Origin: Fodinibius salsisoli
GTDB lineage: Bacteria > Bacteroidota > Rhodothermia > Balneolales > Balneolaceae
NCBI RefSeq assembly: GCF_026229185.1
Contig: NZ_JAGGJA010000004.1
Coordinates: 124,001-188,000, forward strand
DNA: 64,000 nucleotides
Direction: 5' to 3'
Part shown: in pieces, positions 52,939 through 61,984 of the stretch
Layout: the number at the start of each line of letters is the position of its first letter
Position numbering within the stretch: the first letter of the stretch is position 1
Position numbers and translations under genes: made by a program
The notes under the pieces: model-generated
Told to the model about the DNA's origin: nothing
Databases searched by the model: none
Seen by the model: only the letters and a program-made list of their open reading frames with translations

Positions 52939-54152
52939 TCAGAGAAAGCGGGTAAATGTTTAAAGGGCTCGTTATCAGCTATTTCAGGGTCAAGGTCGCG
53001 CATTAAGTTAGAGAAACGCAGGGCCAGCGCTGTAAAAACGAGTTTGCCCTGTACATTTTGATACAACATGGGTTTACATTTATTAATTTCTTCTATCATC
53101 GCTTCCAGGCGGGCCCCTTCTAACGTCTTACAGAATTTTTGAATTACATCCAGCTGGTCAGCATTGGTCACCAGGGTAGCATTTTCTGTGGAGCGATAGA
53201 CCAGAAGATCTCTGAGAAAAACTTCCAGCACATTCAGGATGGCAATCTGGCCTTCAATGTTTTGATTTTTCTGCCAATTCTGCGCGTTTTCCGTGATTTG
53301 TACAGCATCCTGTACGTAGGAGGCCCGGAGGTAATCGATCACTTCCTGACGCAAACTTTTGAGTTGCTTGGCATCAAAAAAGCGGGTCATCGTATAATTT
53401 CCCCCAGATACCCGGGCAAGATAGCTGGCATCGTCTTTGGCAAGCTCGTCATGCTCTATCAAGGCCTGCTCAATTTCTTGTGTTTTAAGAGTCGACAACT
53501 GGATGTGCTGGCAACGCGAAATGATAGTGGGCAATAAGGCCTCAGAGTGGCTGGTCGTAAGCAAAAAGATTAAGTCTTCAGAAGGTTCCTCCAGCAGTTT
53601 CAAGAAAGAGTTAGCGGCCTCTTTGCGCATGTGCTCTATACCTGTAAGTACAATAATATTTTTGCGGCCTTCATTCGGTTTGTAGCGAGCAGCCTTCCGA
53701 ATATATTCCCGAAAATACTTAATCGGATAAAAGGCCTGCAGGTTTTTGGAACTATCATCGTCCGTAAGTGAGGGACGCTGACTAAAGTCTACCACTTCAT
53801 AAGGATCATCACGAAGCATCTCGAGCCTGGGCCGTAGTTCTTTTTCGACATTTTTGTTGCGTATGGCACTTGTGGGAACGGGCAAAAAAAGGTGGATATC
53901 CGGATGTGAAAACCAAGACGACTTTTTAGAAAACGCCTGTGCCCCCAACTGGGTCAGGTTATCGACCCCATTGATTAGTTCAGCAAAAGCCAGGGCAAAC
54001 GCTTTTTTCCCGATACCCGGAGGTCCGGAAAAAAGATAGGCGTGACTAATACGGCCCGATTGTATAATGCGTTCAATCTGCTCGCGGGCAAATTGTTGAC
54101 CGACCAGTCGTTGATCTCCGAAATTAAATGAGAGGTTGTTAAATGCTGTCAT
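52935..54152 (-). CDS. holB: DNA polymerase III delta-prime-like clamp-loader subunit
   Basis: The start is ATG 54152, 2 bases after the ccmB stop; a longer frame begins inside ccmB. About 405 residues: RLVGQQFAREQIERIIQSGRISHAYLFSGPPGIGKKAFALAFAELING (Walker A), the Walker-B-like NIIVLTGIEHMRKEAANSFLKLLEEPSEDLIFLLTTSHSEALLPTIISRCQHIQLS with the SRC motif, and a helical C-terminus. No zinc-binding Cys cluster is seen, unlike DnaX. It loads the sliding clamp together with DnaX and HolA. Confidence 0.88.
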   Translation of the reverse strand: MTAFNNLSFNFGDQRLVGQQFAREQIERIIQSGRISHAYLFSGPPGIGKKAFALAFAELINGVDNLTQLGAQAFSKKSSWFSHPDIHLFLPVPTSAIRNKNVEKELRPRLEMLRDDPYEVVDFSQRPSLTDDDSSKNLQAFYPIKYFREYIRKAARYKPNEGRKNIIVLTGIEHMRKEAANSFLKLLEEPSEDLIFLLTTSHSEALLPTIISRCQHIQLSTLKTQEIEQALIEHDELAKDDASYLARVSGGNYTMTRFFDAKQLKSLRQEVIDYLRASYVQDAVQITENAQNWQKNQNIEGQIAILNVLEVFLRDLLVYRSTENATLVTNADQLDVIQKFCKTLEGARLEAMIEEINKCKPMLYQNVQGKLVFTALALRFSNLMRDLDPEIADNEPFKHLPAFSE

Positions 54153-54154
54153 AA

Positions 54155-54826
54155 TTATTCTTCCCAAATATAGTCAAAAAGTAAAATGCCTGCTGTTATA
54201 GTTGTCCCTACGTAGCCCACTAAAGCCCAACAGTCGTTGAGATAATTTTCGGAAAAGTCATTAAGAAGGGCTGCTTTGGTTAACTGCACCAAGATCAGAA
54301 TAAGAGGAAACAGCAACGGAATGCTCAGCACCGAAAAGATGGCTCCTTTGCGATCGGCTTGAGAGACGATGGCGCCGAGCATGGTAGCCACGCTTGAAAG
54401 CCCTGCTGTGCCCAGCAGTAAAATTATTAAAAAGGCACCTGCATCGGCAATAGAAATTCCCAACAGAAAAATATATCCTATAAACGTGGCAAGATTAACT
54501 GTTAACGTAAAAAGATAATTGAAGCACAGCTTTCCCAGAAAAACATGAGCCGCACGGCTGTGTAAACGCAACAGATTATAGGTTCGTTTATCAGTTTCCA
54601 TCACAAATGAGCGCGAGAGGCTGGATAAGGCGGCAAAGAGTATCACAATCCAGACTAACCCACTTTGGGGAGCGGGCGGCAGTTCTTTGGCCCTGAGAGC
54701 AAAAAGTATGAGCAGCAGAGCGGCTCCTACAAAGGCCAGAACCGTATTAAAGGCATACCGAGAGCGCAGCTCCGTTTGTATATCTTTCGTAAGTATCGCG
54801 ATAATTCCATTGAATAAATGCATCAA
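54155..54826 (-). CDS. ccmB: Heme exporter/cytochrome c maturation permease CcmB
   Basis: This 223-residue protein has six predicted helices: AFNTVLAFVGAALLLILFAL, GLVWIVILFAALSSLSRSFVMETDKRTYNLLRLHSRAAHVFLGKLCFNYLF (the CcmB hallmark), LATFIGYIFLLGI, AFLIILLLGTAGLSSVATMLGAI and FSVLSIPLLFPLILILVQL. CcmB works with the ATPase CcmA in release of heme-CcmE for cytochrome c assembly. No ccmA, ccmC or ccmE is next to it; holB follows after 2 bases. Confidence 0.92.
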   Translation of the reverse strand: MMHLFNGIIAILTKDIQTELRSRYAFNTVLAFVGAALLLILFALRAKELPPAPQSGLVWIVILFAALSSLSRSFVMETDKRTYNLLRLHSRAAHVFLGKLCFNYLFTLTVNLATFIGYIFLLGISIADAGAFLIILLLGTAGLSSVATMLGAIVSQADRKGAIFSVLSIPLLFPLILILVQLTKAALLNDFSENYLNDCWALVGYVGTTITAGILLFDYIWEE

Positions 54827-54912
54827 GGGAGTTTACAAAATTTGTGGAGAAGTATTAAGGGCATTGCCATTTTAAGAAAGATAAAAAAATGTAGATTAGC
54901 GGGGTAATGGAG

Positions 54913-54944
54913 TTGTATCAGAAGCTAAACGATGAGTATATTTG
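54913..54944 (+). promoter_or_regulatory. Bacteroidetes-type promoter of the PTS-IIA gene
   Basis: A TTG at 54913-54915 and TATATTTG at 54937-54944 (matching TAnnTTTG) are 21 bases apart, as expected for -33/-7 boxes of the Bacteroidetes housekeeping sigma factor. The predicted start lies about 35 bases before the ATG at 54986. Confidence 0.45.
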
Positions 54945-54985
54945 AACAGCATATGAAATAGATAAACCATTAGTCATTTTTCCGT

Positions 54986-55456
54986 ATGAATATCTTCAGC
55001 TTGTTGGAATCTCAAACTGTTTTGCCTAACCTGGATGTAAAAGACAAGACTGAAATATTACACCGATTGGTTGCGGCATTGGAGGGTAAAGTATCAGAAG
55101 AAGCATCTGAGAAGATTTTAAAGGCGGTCATTGAGCGAGAAGAAATTATGTCTACAGGTGTTGGAAAAGGGCTGGCTATACCGCATGGTAAAACTGCAGC
55201 AGTGGAGCAGACCTATGCTGCATTTGCGGTCTTAAAGGAACCGGTCGATTATGAGGCTATTGATCATAAGCCGGTTAATATGGTTTTCCTGTTGGTAGGC
55301 CCACAGTCGAGTAACAGTTTGCATATCAAGATGTTAAGTCGTATTTCAAGGTTAATGAATAACAGTGACTTCCGGAAACGATTGCGGGAGTGTACTACAT
55401 CAGAAGAGATTATAGAGCAGTTCAAAAATGAAGAGCAAGTATCATTGAGCAGGTGA
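54986..55456 (+). CDS. PTS IIA-type (PtsN-like) phosphotransfer protein
   Basis: This 156-residue protein has the IIA-fructose/Ntr fold with the phosphorylatable His67 in STGVGKGLAIPHGKT, and VNMVFLLVGPQSSNSLHIKMLSRISRLMNNSDFRKRLRE in the C-terminal half. No EIIB or EIIC domain is attached or adjacent, so a regulatory role (PtsN-like) is more likely than sugar uptake. PBP4 follows 26 bases downstream. Confidence 0.9.
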   Translation: MNIFSLLESQTVLPNLDVKDKTEILHRLVAALEGKVSEEASEKILKAVIEREEIMSTGVGKGLAIPHGKTAAVEQTYAAFAVLKEPVDYEAIDHKPVNMVFLLVGPQSSNSLHIKMLSRISRLMNNSDFRKRLRECTTSEEIIEQFKNEEQVSLSR

Positions 55457-55482
55457 CTAAACCTTAACAAATCATCTTATAA

Positions 55483-56952
55483 ATGTTTGCCAGAAAGTCT
55501 ATTTGTATAGCTTGGGCTACGTGTGTGTTATGGTCGGCAGGGGGCGTCGACGTAAAGGGACAGAACATTATTTTTTCTCCGGAAATTGTTCAAACCATCG
55601 AGAACAGCAAGGCCCATGATGCGTTTTGGTCGGTAATAGTGCGAGATTCAACCGGAAATATTTTAGACGGATATAATTTTGATAAAAATGTTCGGCCGGC
55701 CTCTAATCTTAAGCTATTAACTTCAGCCATGATTCTTAATGAGCTGGAACCGAATTTTACATATCACACCAAGCTTTATGGGGTGGGAATACAGGCTGGC
55801 AATGTTTGGAAAGGCGATATTATTATTCGCGGCAGTGGAGATCCATCGATTAGTGGAACATTTTACCATAAAGACCGTTTCCATGTCTTTGAAAAGTTCT
55901 ACCAGGCCTTAGATTCATTGGGAATCAAACAGATTGACGGCTCACTTATTGGCAATGATTCTTATTTCGACCAACAGGTGTATCCCAAAGGGTGGAGCTG
56001 GGATGATCTCTCATTCTATTATGGAGTAGAGGTTAACGCTCTTTCATTTAATGAAAATGCAGTTGATCTTCGGGTCTATGCGAAGAATCGCATTGGCGAA
56101 AAACCCGATATAGAATGGTTCCCCTTTGATACCGATTATGTAGATTTTGTAAATGAGCAGATTATAACGCCTTCCAATTCTGAATATGATGAATCATATC
56201 GACGGATAATGGGCACTAATACCATCTTGTTACGTAGCAGTCTTCCACAAAATTATGTGGAAAAAGAATCGTTGTCTATTCTGGATGCTCCCCGCTTTTT
56301 TGTAGATACCTTTAAAAAGTATCTGGAACAAGGTGGAATTAAGTTAACGGAACCGATCGTGGTTGAAAGTAATTCCCGAAACTGGAAGGAAAGCCGATAT
56401 AAAGTGTTGAAGGAGCATCAATCGGTCTCCCTTCATAAGTTGTTGGAACCGATGAATAAGGAGAGTAATAACTTTTACGCTGAAATGTTATTGAAAACAG
56501 CCGCTGCTGAGCATTATGATACGCCCGGAAGCACCGAACTGGGAGTTAGTTTGATCGAGAGCTTTGCGGAAAGTATGGATATGAACGAAGATGATTTAGT
56601 ACTTAGTGATGGTTCGGGCTTGGCTTCCTCAACATTACTGAAGATCGAAGGATTAAGTAAAATGATGGTGAAAATGCGTTCTAACCCCTATTTTAAGGCA
56701 TATAAAAACAGTCTTGCGATAGCCGGCAAAGATGGTACCTTAGAGCACCGTTTCAACAATACGCCGGTTGAGGGTCGACTTTACGGAAAATCCGGTTATA
56801 TCTCAGGTGTTCGGGCTTTAAGCGGATATTTGGAGGCCGCATCCGGTCAACCTCTTGTAGTTAGCGTTATAACCAATAATTATACTGAATCCACTTCCTA
56901 TATTGATAGCATTCAGGAAGAAATAGTTCAGAAAATTTATCATAAGTATTAG
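55483..56952 (+). CDS. dacB: D-alanyl-D-alanine carboxypeptidase/endopeptidase (PBP4 family)
   Basis: This 489-residue protein has a weak signal peptide (ICIAWATCVLWSAGGVDVKGQ). The active-site Ser74-x-x-Lys77 is in RPASNLKLLTSAM, the SxN motif in NKESNNFYAEMLLKTAA, and KSG in GRLYGKSGYISGVRAL. The inserted domains between the first two motifs are typical of class C1 PBP4. It trims or cuts peptidoglycan cross-links in the periplasm. 6 bases before the regulator gene. Confidence 0.93.
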   Translation: MFARKSICIAWATCVLWSAGGVDVKGQNIIFSPEIVQTIENSKAHDAFWSVIVRDSTGNILDGYNFDKNVRPASNLKLLTSAMILNELEPNFTYHTKLYGVGIQAGNVWKGDIIIRGSGDPSISGTFYHKDRFHVFEKFYQALDSLGIKQIDGSLIGNDSYFDQQVYPKGWSWDDLSFYYGVEVNALSFNENAVDLRVYAKNRIGEKPDIEWFPFDTDYVDFVNEQIITPSNSEYDESYRRIMGTNTILLRSSLPQNYVEKESLSILDAPRFFVDTFKKYLEQGGIKLTEPIVVESNSRNWKESRYKVLKEHQSVSLHKLLEPMNKESNNFYAEMLLKTAAAEHYDTPGSTELGVSLIESFAESMDMNEDDLVLSDGSGLASSTLLKIEGLSKMMVKMRSNPYFKAYKNSLAIAGKDGTLEHRFNNTPVEGRLYGKSGYISGVRALSGYLEAASGQPLVVSVITNNYTESTSYIDSIQEEIVQKIYHKY

Positions 56953-56958
56953 CAACTG

Positions 56959-58332
56959 ATGAGTAAACAGAAGCCGAAAATATTGGTAACGGATGATGAG
57001 AAAAGCATCCGCAATACTCTTCGCGAGATTCTCGAATTTGAAGATTATGAGGTGCGCGAGGCTGAAAATGGCAAGCAGGTTTTTGACTTATTAACTGAGC
57101 AGTCCTTTGATCTGATGCTTCTTGATATCAAGATGAAGGGCATGGACGGGATGGAAATTCTAACCAAGCTGAAGGACAAGGGCTACCATTTTCCGGTTAT
57201 CATGATCTCGGGACATGGAAATATTGAGGTTGCGGTCGAAGCAACCAAAAAAGGAGCCTTCGACTTTATTCAAAAACCGCCAGACCTCAACAGGTTGCTG
57301 GTGAGCGTCCGGAATGCGTTGGACCAACGGTGGTTATCGGAAGAAAACAGGACCATACGATCACGCCTGCCCAAGGTACCGGAGATTATCGGTGAGAGCA
57401 GTTCTATTCAAAAAATAAAGAATACCATTGACAAAGTTGCTCGCACAAACTCAAGAGTGATGGTGACGGGCGAAAATGGTACGGGAAAAGAATTGGTTGC
57501 CCGGTGGATCCATGAGAAAAGTCAACGAAGTGAGAATACATTTGTAGAAGTTAACTGTGCCGCCATACCGAAAGATTTGCTTGAAAGTGAACTTTTTGGC
57601 CATGAAAAAGGGGCTTTTACGGGTGCAAGTAGCCAACGTATTGGTAAGTTTGAACAGGCTGACGGCGGGACCCTTTTTCTCGACGAGATTGGAGATATGA
57701 GTGCCGAGGCGCAGGCCAAAGTGTTGAGAGCGCTGCAGGAAAATGCGATAGTCCGCGTAGGCGGCACAGAAAAGATATCGGTTGATGTCCGCGTCATTGC
57801 AGCAACGAATAAAGATTTATTGGATGGGATCGAAACCGGTGAATTTCGGGAAGACCTATACCACCGGCTCAATGTGATCCCTATCCATGTGCCCCCGTTG
57901 CGCGAACGCCGTGAAGATATACCGGCTTTGGCGCAAAATTCACTCAGACAGTTAGCAGAAAACGATATCATGTTTTCAGGCATTAATTTTACGGATGAAG
58001 CTTTGAAGGCACTTCAGGAGAAGCAATGGTCCGGTAATGTACGAGAGCTTCAAAATGCCGTAGAAAGGCTGGGGTTATTGGCCGAAGATTCCACCATTAA
58101 CCAAGACGATGTCTCGGGTTTGACACTCACTGGAAGCAGAAAGTCTGGCGGTGTTGATAGCTTACTCGATACAAACGATACATTTCAAGGTTTTAAAGAA
58201 TCTGCAGAACGATTATTTTTGCTCCGCAAGCTCGAAGAAAACGACTGGAATATTTCACAGACAGCCGAAGCAATCGATATTCAGCGAAGCCATATGTATA
58301 ATAAGATGAAAAAATACGATATCGAACGATAA
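56959..58332 (+). CDS. NtrC-family sigma-54-dependent response regulator
   Basis: This 457-residue protein has a receiver domain (phosphoacceptor Asp56 in LMLLDIKMKGMDGMEIL; Lys in FIQKPPDL), AAA+ domain with Walker A GENGTGKE (171-178), the sigma-54 contact loop GAFTGA (218-223), Walker B GGTLFLDEIGDMS and sensor RLNVIPIHVPPLRERREDIP. A Fis-type helix-turn-helix lies at the C-terminus (NDWNISQTAEAIDIQRSHMYNKMKKYDI). No histidine kinase is in the window, so its partner lies elsewhere. It needs sigma-54 at its targets. Confidence 0.95.
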   Translation: MSKQKPKILVTDDEKSIRNTLREILEFEDYEVREAENGKQVFDLLTEQSFDLMLLDIKMKGMDGMEILTKLKDKGYHFPVIMISGHGNIEVAVEATKKGAFDFIQKPPDLNRLLVSVRNALDQRWLSEENRTIRSRLPKVPEIIGESSSIQKIKNTIDKVARTNSRVMVTGENGTGKELVARWIHEKSQRSENTFVEVNCAAIPKDLLESELFGHEKGAFTGASSQRIGKFEQADGGTLFLDEIGDMSAEAQAKVLRALQENAIVRVGGTEKISVDVRVIAATNKDLLDGIETGEFREDLYHRLNVIPIHVPPLRERREDIPALAQNSLRQLAENDIMFSGINFTDEALKALQEKQWSGNVRELQNAVERLGLLAEDSTINQDDVSGLTLTGSRKSGGVDSLLDTNDTFQGFKESAERLFLLRKLEENDWNISQTAEAIDIQRSHMYNKMKKYDIER

Positions 58333-58406
58333 ATATTCGATTCCCGATTTCGGCAGGCTAATCAGAACTTCTTATAACTCACCACTCAAGAATCACTACA
58401 AATACG

Positions 58407-59303
58407 ATGTCCGCAAAAATTATTGACGGTAGAAAAGTAGCAGCAATAACCAGAGATGAAGTTCGCCAGGATGTCGAAGATTGGGTCGCTGGTGGCCATG
58501 CACCACCCTTTCTTCAGGTTATATTGGTCGGTAATGATCCCGCTTCCAATGTTTATGTAGGGGCCAAAACCCGGGCCTGCAAAGAAGTGGGTATTGAAAC
58601 CGATACCCACCGGTTGCCGGATACTATTTCGGCCAAAGAGCTTAAAAAAACAATTTATAAGTATAATCAGGATGATTCGGTAGATGGGTTATTGGTTCAG
58701 TTGCCGTTGCCGTCTCATCTTTCTTCCAAGGATGTTATCGAAGCCATTGATCACCGCAAAGATATTGATGGATTCCATCCGATGAATGTAGGCCGGCTTA
58801 CTGTTGGCCAACCCAGTTTTCGTTCCTGTACCCCTGCAGGTATTTTTGAGCTTTTCAAGTATTACAGTATTCCAACCAAAGGGAAGCATGCGGTTGTCGT
58901 CGGGGCGAGTGATATTGTGGGTCGGCCCATGTCCGTGATGCTTTCCAAAGAAGATTCCGAAGGAAAAGCGACCACTACGATTTGCCATAAATATACCAAG
59001 GATCTCACAGCACATACTATTGCTGCTGACATTTTAGTTGTGGGAGCAGGCCAGCCCAACCTCATTAAAGGAGAGATGGTTAAAGAAGGAGTGGTTGTAA
59101 TAGACGTGGGTATAAATCGTGTAGCGGATGAAACCAAGGAAAAGGGATACAGTCTGGTAGGCGACTGCCACTATGAAAGTGTTAAGGAAAAGGCCAGCTG
59201 GATTACTCCGGTTCCTGGTGGAGTAGGTCCTATGACAGTTGCTATGTTGATGAAAAACACGCTCTTAGCCGCCAAAAAATCGATCTATCCCGACAATGGA
59301 TAA
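58407..59303 (+). CDS. folD: Bifunctional methylenetetrahydrofolate dehydrogenase/cyclohydrolase
   Basis: This 298-residue protein has LQVILVGNDPASNVYVGAKTRACKEVGIETD (with catalytic Tyr and Lys region), DGLLVQLPLPSHLSSKDVIEAIDHRKDIDGFHPMNVGRL, VVVGASDIVGRPMSVML (NADP site) and ITPVPGGVGPMTVAMLMKNTL. It makes 10-formyl-THF for purine synthesis and formylation. The monocistronic unit starts 74 bases after the regulator. Confidence 0.97.
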   Translation: MSAKIIDGRKVAAITRDEVRQDVEDWVAGGHAPPFLQVILVGNDPASNVYVGAKTRACKEVGIETDTHRLPDTISAKELKKTIYKYNQDDSVDGLLVQLPLPSHLSSKDVIEAIDHRKDIDGFHPMNVGRLTVGQPSFRSCTPAGIFELFKYYSIPTKGKHAVVVGASDIVGRPMSVMLSKEDSEGKATTTICHKYTKDLTAHTIAADILVVGAGQPNLIKGEMVKEGVVVIDVGINRVADETKEKGYSLVGDCHYESVKEKASWITPVPGGVGPMTVAMLMKNTLLAAKKSIYPDNG

Positions 59304-59321
59304 TTGAGGCGTCGGCTCATT

Positions 59322-59612
59322 TTATAAACACTGATCAGGGTTATCAGGATCTATAACACAACTGTCAGACTGCATCCGGTAGCTGAGGAGGAGATCTTGG
59401 TGCAGGGTTTCTAAGAAGTCATCAATCTCACCTTCCGATTTCCATACTTCATGTCCATCCGTTAGGATAGGAAGGCTATATGTTCTGAGTTTTTGTGGAA
59501 GGGAGGTAGCGTTATCAACCGTTATTAATTTATGAGCGACAACCATCTCTTCCAGTTTACGTTCCACACGCTTGGTAAAGATGTCAGAGGTATCTTTATA
59601 AAACTTTAGCAT
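59322..59612 (-). CDS. Small thioredoxin/GST-N-fold-like protein without CxxC
   Basis: This 96-residue protein starts LKFYKDTSDIFTKRVERKLEEMVVAHKLITVDN and continues YSLPILTDGHEVWKSEGEIDDFLETL. The pattern of strand, helix, cis-Pro-like LPIL, then strand-turn-strand and helix resembles the GST N-terminal or glutaredoxin fold, but no active-site Cys pair is present in the first strand-helix turn (TSDIF). A single Cys pair is near the C-terminal end (CVIDPDNPDQC). The family is not firmly recognised; it is convergent with folD. Confidence 0.6.
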   Translation of the reverse strand: MLKFYKDTSDIFTKRVERKLEEMVVAHKLITVDNATSLPQKLRTYSLPILTDGHEVWKSEGEIDDFLETLHQDLLLSYRMQSDSCVIDPDNPDQCL

Positions 59613-59765
59613 GTCGATGCTTCAATAAGGGGTTGGGTTTTATAGCAGTTCCTGCCTACTATCTGACAATATACATTCTTCGATACAATACTGCCAAAAA
59701 ATGGGCCGCCTTACCCATCTTTATGGAGGCTTATTTATACGATAGATATTTATTTTAATAAAGGG

Positions 59766-59783
59766 GTGACATATAGGTGTCAC
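59766..59783. promoter_or_regulatory. Dyad GTGACA-TATAGG-TGTCAC, possible operator
   Basis: Six-base inverted arms flank a 6-base centre, 52 bases before the ATG of the 109-residue gene at 59835. The size suits a homodimeric regulator; one copy only was seen. Confidence 0.35.
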
Positions 59784-59834
59784 TCAGGCTGATTACCTTA
59801 AAATTGAAGATTAATTAAACAAAGGAAATCAGTC

Positions 59835-60164
59835 ATGAATACAGCAGTCAATATTGCCGATACACAATCAGTAAAAAGTATGGAACCTGTGCTTCGCAGA
59901 GTGTTGCAGGATGCGGAGCAAGAGCATAAAGAATTGCAGCAGATCTTTACCCTGATGGGATGGGGTGGGCTGCCGGATGCACTAAAAATGGAAATCAAGG
60001 ATGATGTAACTGCAATGGTCAGAGAACTCAAAGGTCATTATTCCAGCTGTGACCCTCATGTCGCTCGCCGCCGAGAGCGTGTCGTCTATTGGGTTGAATG
60101 TTTCAAAGATGATGTATGCAGCCTCGAAACGGCTATTGAAGCCTTAAAAGTCCGCAGTCTGTGA
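59835..60164 (+). CDS. Hypothetical helical protein of 109 residues
   Basis: I do not recognise it. It has no signal peptide or membrane helix and is predicted mostly helical: VLRRVLQDAEQEHKELQQIFTLMGWGGLPDALKMEIKDDVTAMVRELKGHYSSCDPHVARRRERVVYWVECFKDDVCSLETAIEALKV. AAAGGAAA precedes the ATG, and a dyad lies upstream, so it may be a regulated single gene. The 222-base gap to its left holds nothing else. Confidence 0.65.
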   Translation: MNTAVNIADTQSVKSMEPVLRRVLQDAEQEHKELQQIFTLMGWGGLPDALKMEIKDDVTAMVRELKGHYSSCDPHVARRRERVVYWVECFKDDVCSLETAIEALKVRSL

Positions 60165-60277
60165 ATAAAAGGATTTAGAGAGGAGGCGCAGCTTGGGCGA
60201 CAGGCGCAAATGTGAGTGATTTGGACTGGCAGTAAATTTTTTAGAAATTCTGTTAAGCAGGTCGCTCACATTTTTTT

Positions 60278-60285
60278 TATCTTTG
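60278..60285 (+). promoter_or_regulatory. TAnnTTTG -7 box before guaB
   Basis: TATCTTTG fits the Bacteroidetes -7 consensus 17 bases before the guaB ATG. No good -33 TTG at the right spacing was found, so this is weak. Confidence 0.3.
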
Positions 60286-60302
60286 CCCAAACCTGAATCC
60301 CA

Positions 60303-61802
60303 ATGATTGCAGACCCAGAAATCATGCATAATTCCTCTCCCTTCGATAAAGTTACACGCCAAGGACTAACCTATGATGATGTACTGTTGGTGCCGGCCTA
60401 TTCGCAAACTCTGCCACGCGACGCAGATACCAGTGTTGACCTGACGCCTAACCTGACGCTCAACGTGCCCGTTATCAGTGCGGCTATGGATACCGTTTCC
60501 GAGTTCAGATTAGCAATTGCGCTGGCCCGGGAAGGTGGCATTGCTATGCTTCATAAAAATATGTCGATACAGGATCAGGCAGACCAGGTGCGTATGGTCA
60601 AGAGGAGTGAGAGTGGTATGATCGTGGATCCGGTTACCCTGGGCAAGGATTCTACGGTTCGAGAGGCGCGTTCGCTGATGAAGAAGCATAAAATTGGGGG
60701 CATTCCCATCATTAAGGATGACCAGACGCTTATCGGTATCGTAACGAATCGAGATTTACGGTTTGAGCATTATGTGGATAAAAAGCTGAGTACCATCATG
60801 ACTACCGAAAATCTGGTAACAGCGCGGGAAGGGACGACACTGGAAGAGGCTGAAAAGCTGCTGCAGGAGCATAAAGTGGAAAAATTACCTATCGTAGATG
60901 ATGATCATAAGCTGGTGGGGCTCATCACATTCAAGGATATTGAGAAGAAAATGAATTACCCCAATGCCTGTAAAGACGAGATGGGCCGTCTGCGCGTTGG
61001 GGCAGCTGTGGGGGTCACCGCCGATACCATGGAACGAGTAGAAGCCCTTGTTGATTCCGGGGTAGATATTGTTACAGTTGATACGGCTCACGGCCATTCG
61101 TCCGGGGTATTGGATATGGTCAAAAAAATTAAATCAACCTTTCCGGACCTGGATCTTATTGCTGGCAATATCGCCACCCGCGATGCTGCCGAAGCATTAG
61201 TAGAAGCCGGGGCAGATGTTATCAAAGTAGGGGTTGGGCCCGGGTCCATTTGTACTACCCGTGTAGTGACGGGCGTTGGCGTTCCACAGCTTAGCGCAGT
61301 GATGGAGGTAGCAGAATACGCAAATAAAGCAGGCGTTGGGCTCATTGCCGATGGAGGAATTAAGCAAACTGGTGATATCCCCAAAGCTATTGCAGGCGGG
61401 GGACATGCTGTTATGATGGGATCGATGTTTGCCGGAGTGGATGAAAGTCCGGGTGAGACAATCATATACGAATCACGAAAGTATAAGTCTTACCGTGGAA
61501 TGGGCAGTATCGGAGCCATGGAGAAAGGGTCTAAGGATCGCTATTTCCAGGATGTAGAAGATAACATTAATAAATTGGTGCCCGAAGGTATTGAAGGGCG
61601 CGTACCTTATAAAGGATACCTGAGTGAAATCGTACACCAGATGGTCGGTGGACTGCGGGCAGCTATGGGATATGTAGGAGCTGCCAATATAGCTGATCTT
61701 CAACAGGCAGAATTTGTACAGATTTCTTCTGCGGCCTACAAAGAAAGTCATCCGCATTCGGTACAAATTACAAAAGAAGCCCCCAACTATTCTGTAAGCT
61801 AA
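60303..61802 (+). CDS. guaB: IMP dehydrogenase
   Basis: This 499-residue protein has an N-terminal catalytic start (GLTYDDVLLVPAYSQTLPRDADTS), two CBS domains in ~100-215 (IPIIKDDQTLIGIVTNRDLRF; LPIVDDDHKLVGLITFKDIEKK), the active-site loop with Cys317 in GVGPGSICTTRVVTGVG and the flap region AMEKGSKDRYFQ. It oxidises IMP to XMP, the committed step to GMP. A later ATG (Met8) is an alternative start. Confidence 0.97.
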   Translation: MIADPEIMHNSSPFDKVTRQGLTYDDVLLVPAYSQTLPRDADTSVDLTPNLTLNVPVISAAMDTVSEFRLAIALAREGGIAMLHKNMSIQDQADQVRMVKRSESGMIVDPVTLGKDSTVREARSLMKKHKIGGIPIIKDDQTLIGIVTNRDLRFEHYVDKKLSTIMTTENLVTAREGTTLEEAEKLLQEHKVEKLPIVDDDHKLVGLITFKDIEKKMNYPNACKDEMGRLRVGAAVGVTADTMERVEALVDSGVDIVTVDTAHGHSSGVLDMVKKIKSTFPDLDLIAGNIATRDAAEALVEAGADVIKVGVGPGSICTTRVVTGVGVPQLSAVMEVAEYANKAGVGLIADGGIKQTGDIPKAIAGGGHAVMMGSMFAGVDESPGETIIYESRKYKSYRGMGSIGAMEKGSKDRYFQDVEDNINKLVPEGIEGRVPYKGYLSEIVHQMVGGLRAAMGYVGAANIADLQQAEFVQISSAAYKESHPHSVQITKEAPNYSVS

Positions 61803-61984
61803 TAGGGAAAAAAGCTTACCACGTTAAATTTTATTTAGATGCTAATATTGGGTTTTATGCCCGATCTTCAGTGGGATGTCTGCTCTTTTACTCCGGAAGT
61901 AAAGGACGACCGGGGCTTACGCTTCTCAGCCGATAAGATAGCCCAACCACTCACCGATTATAATCTGGTGGTCGGTCCCAAGAA

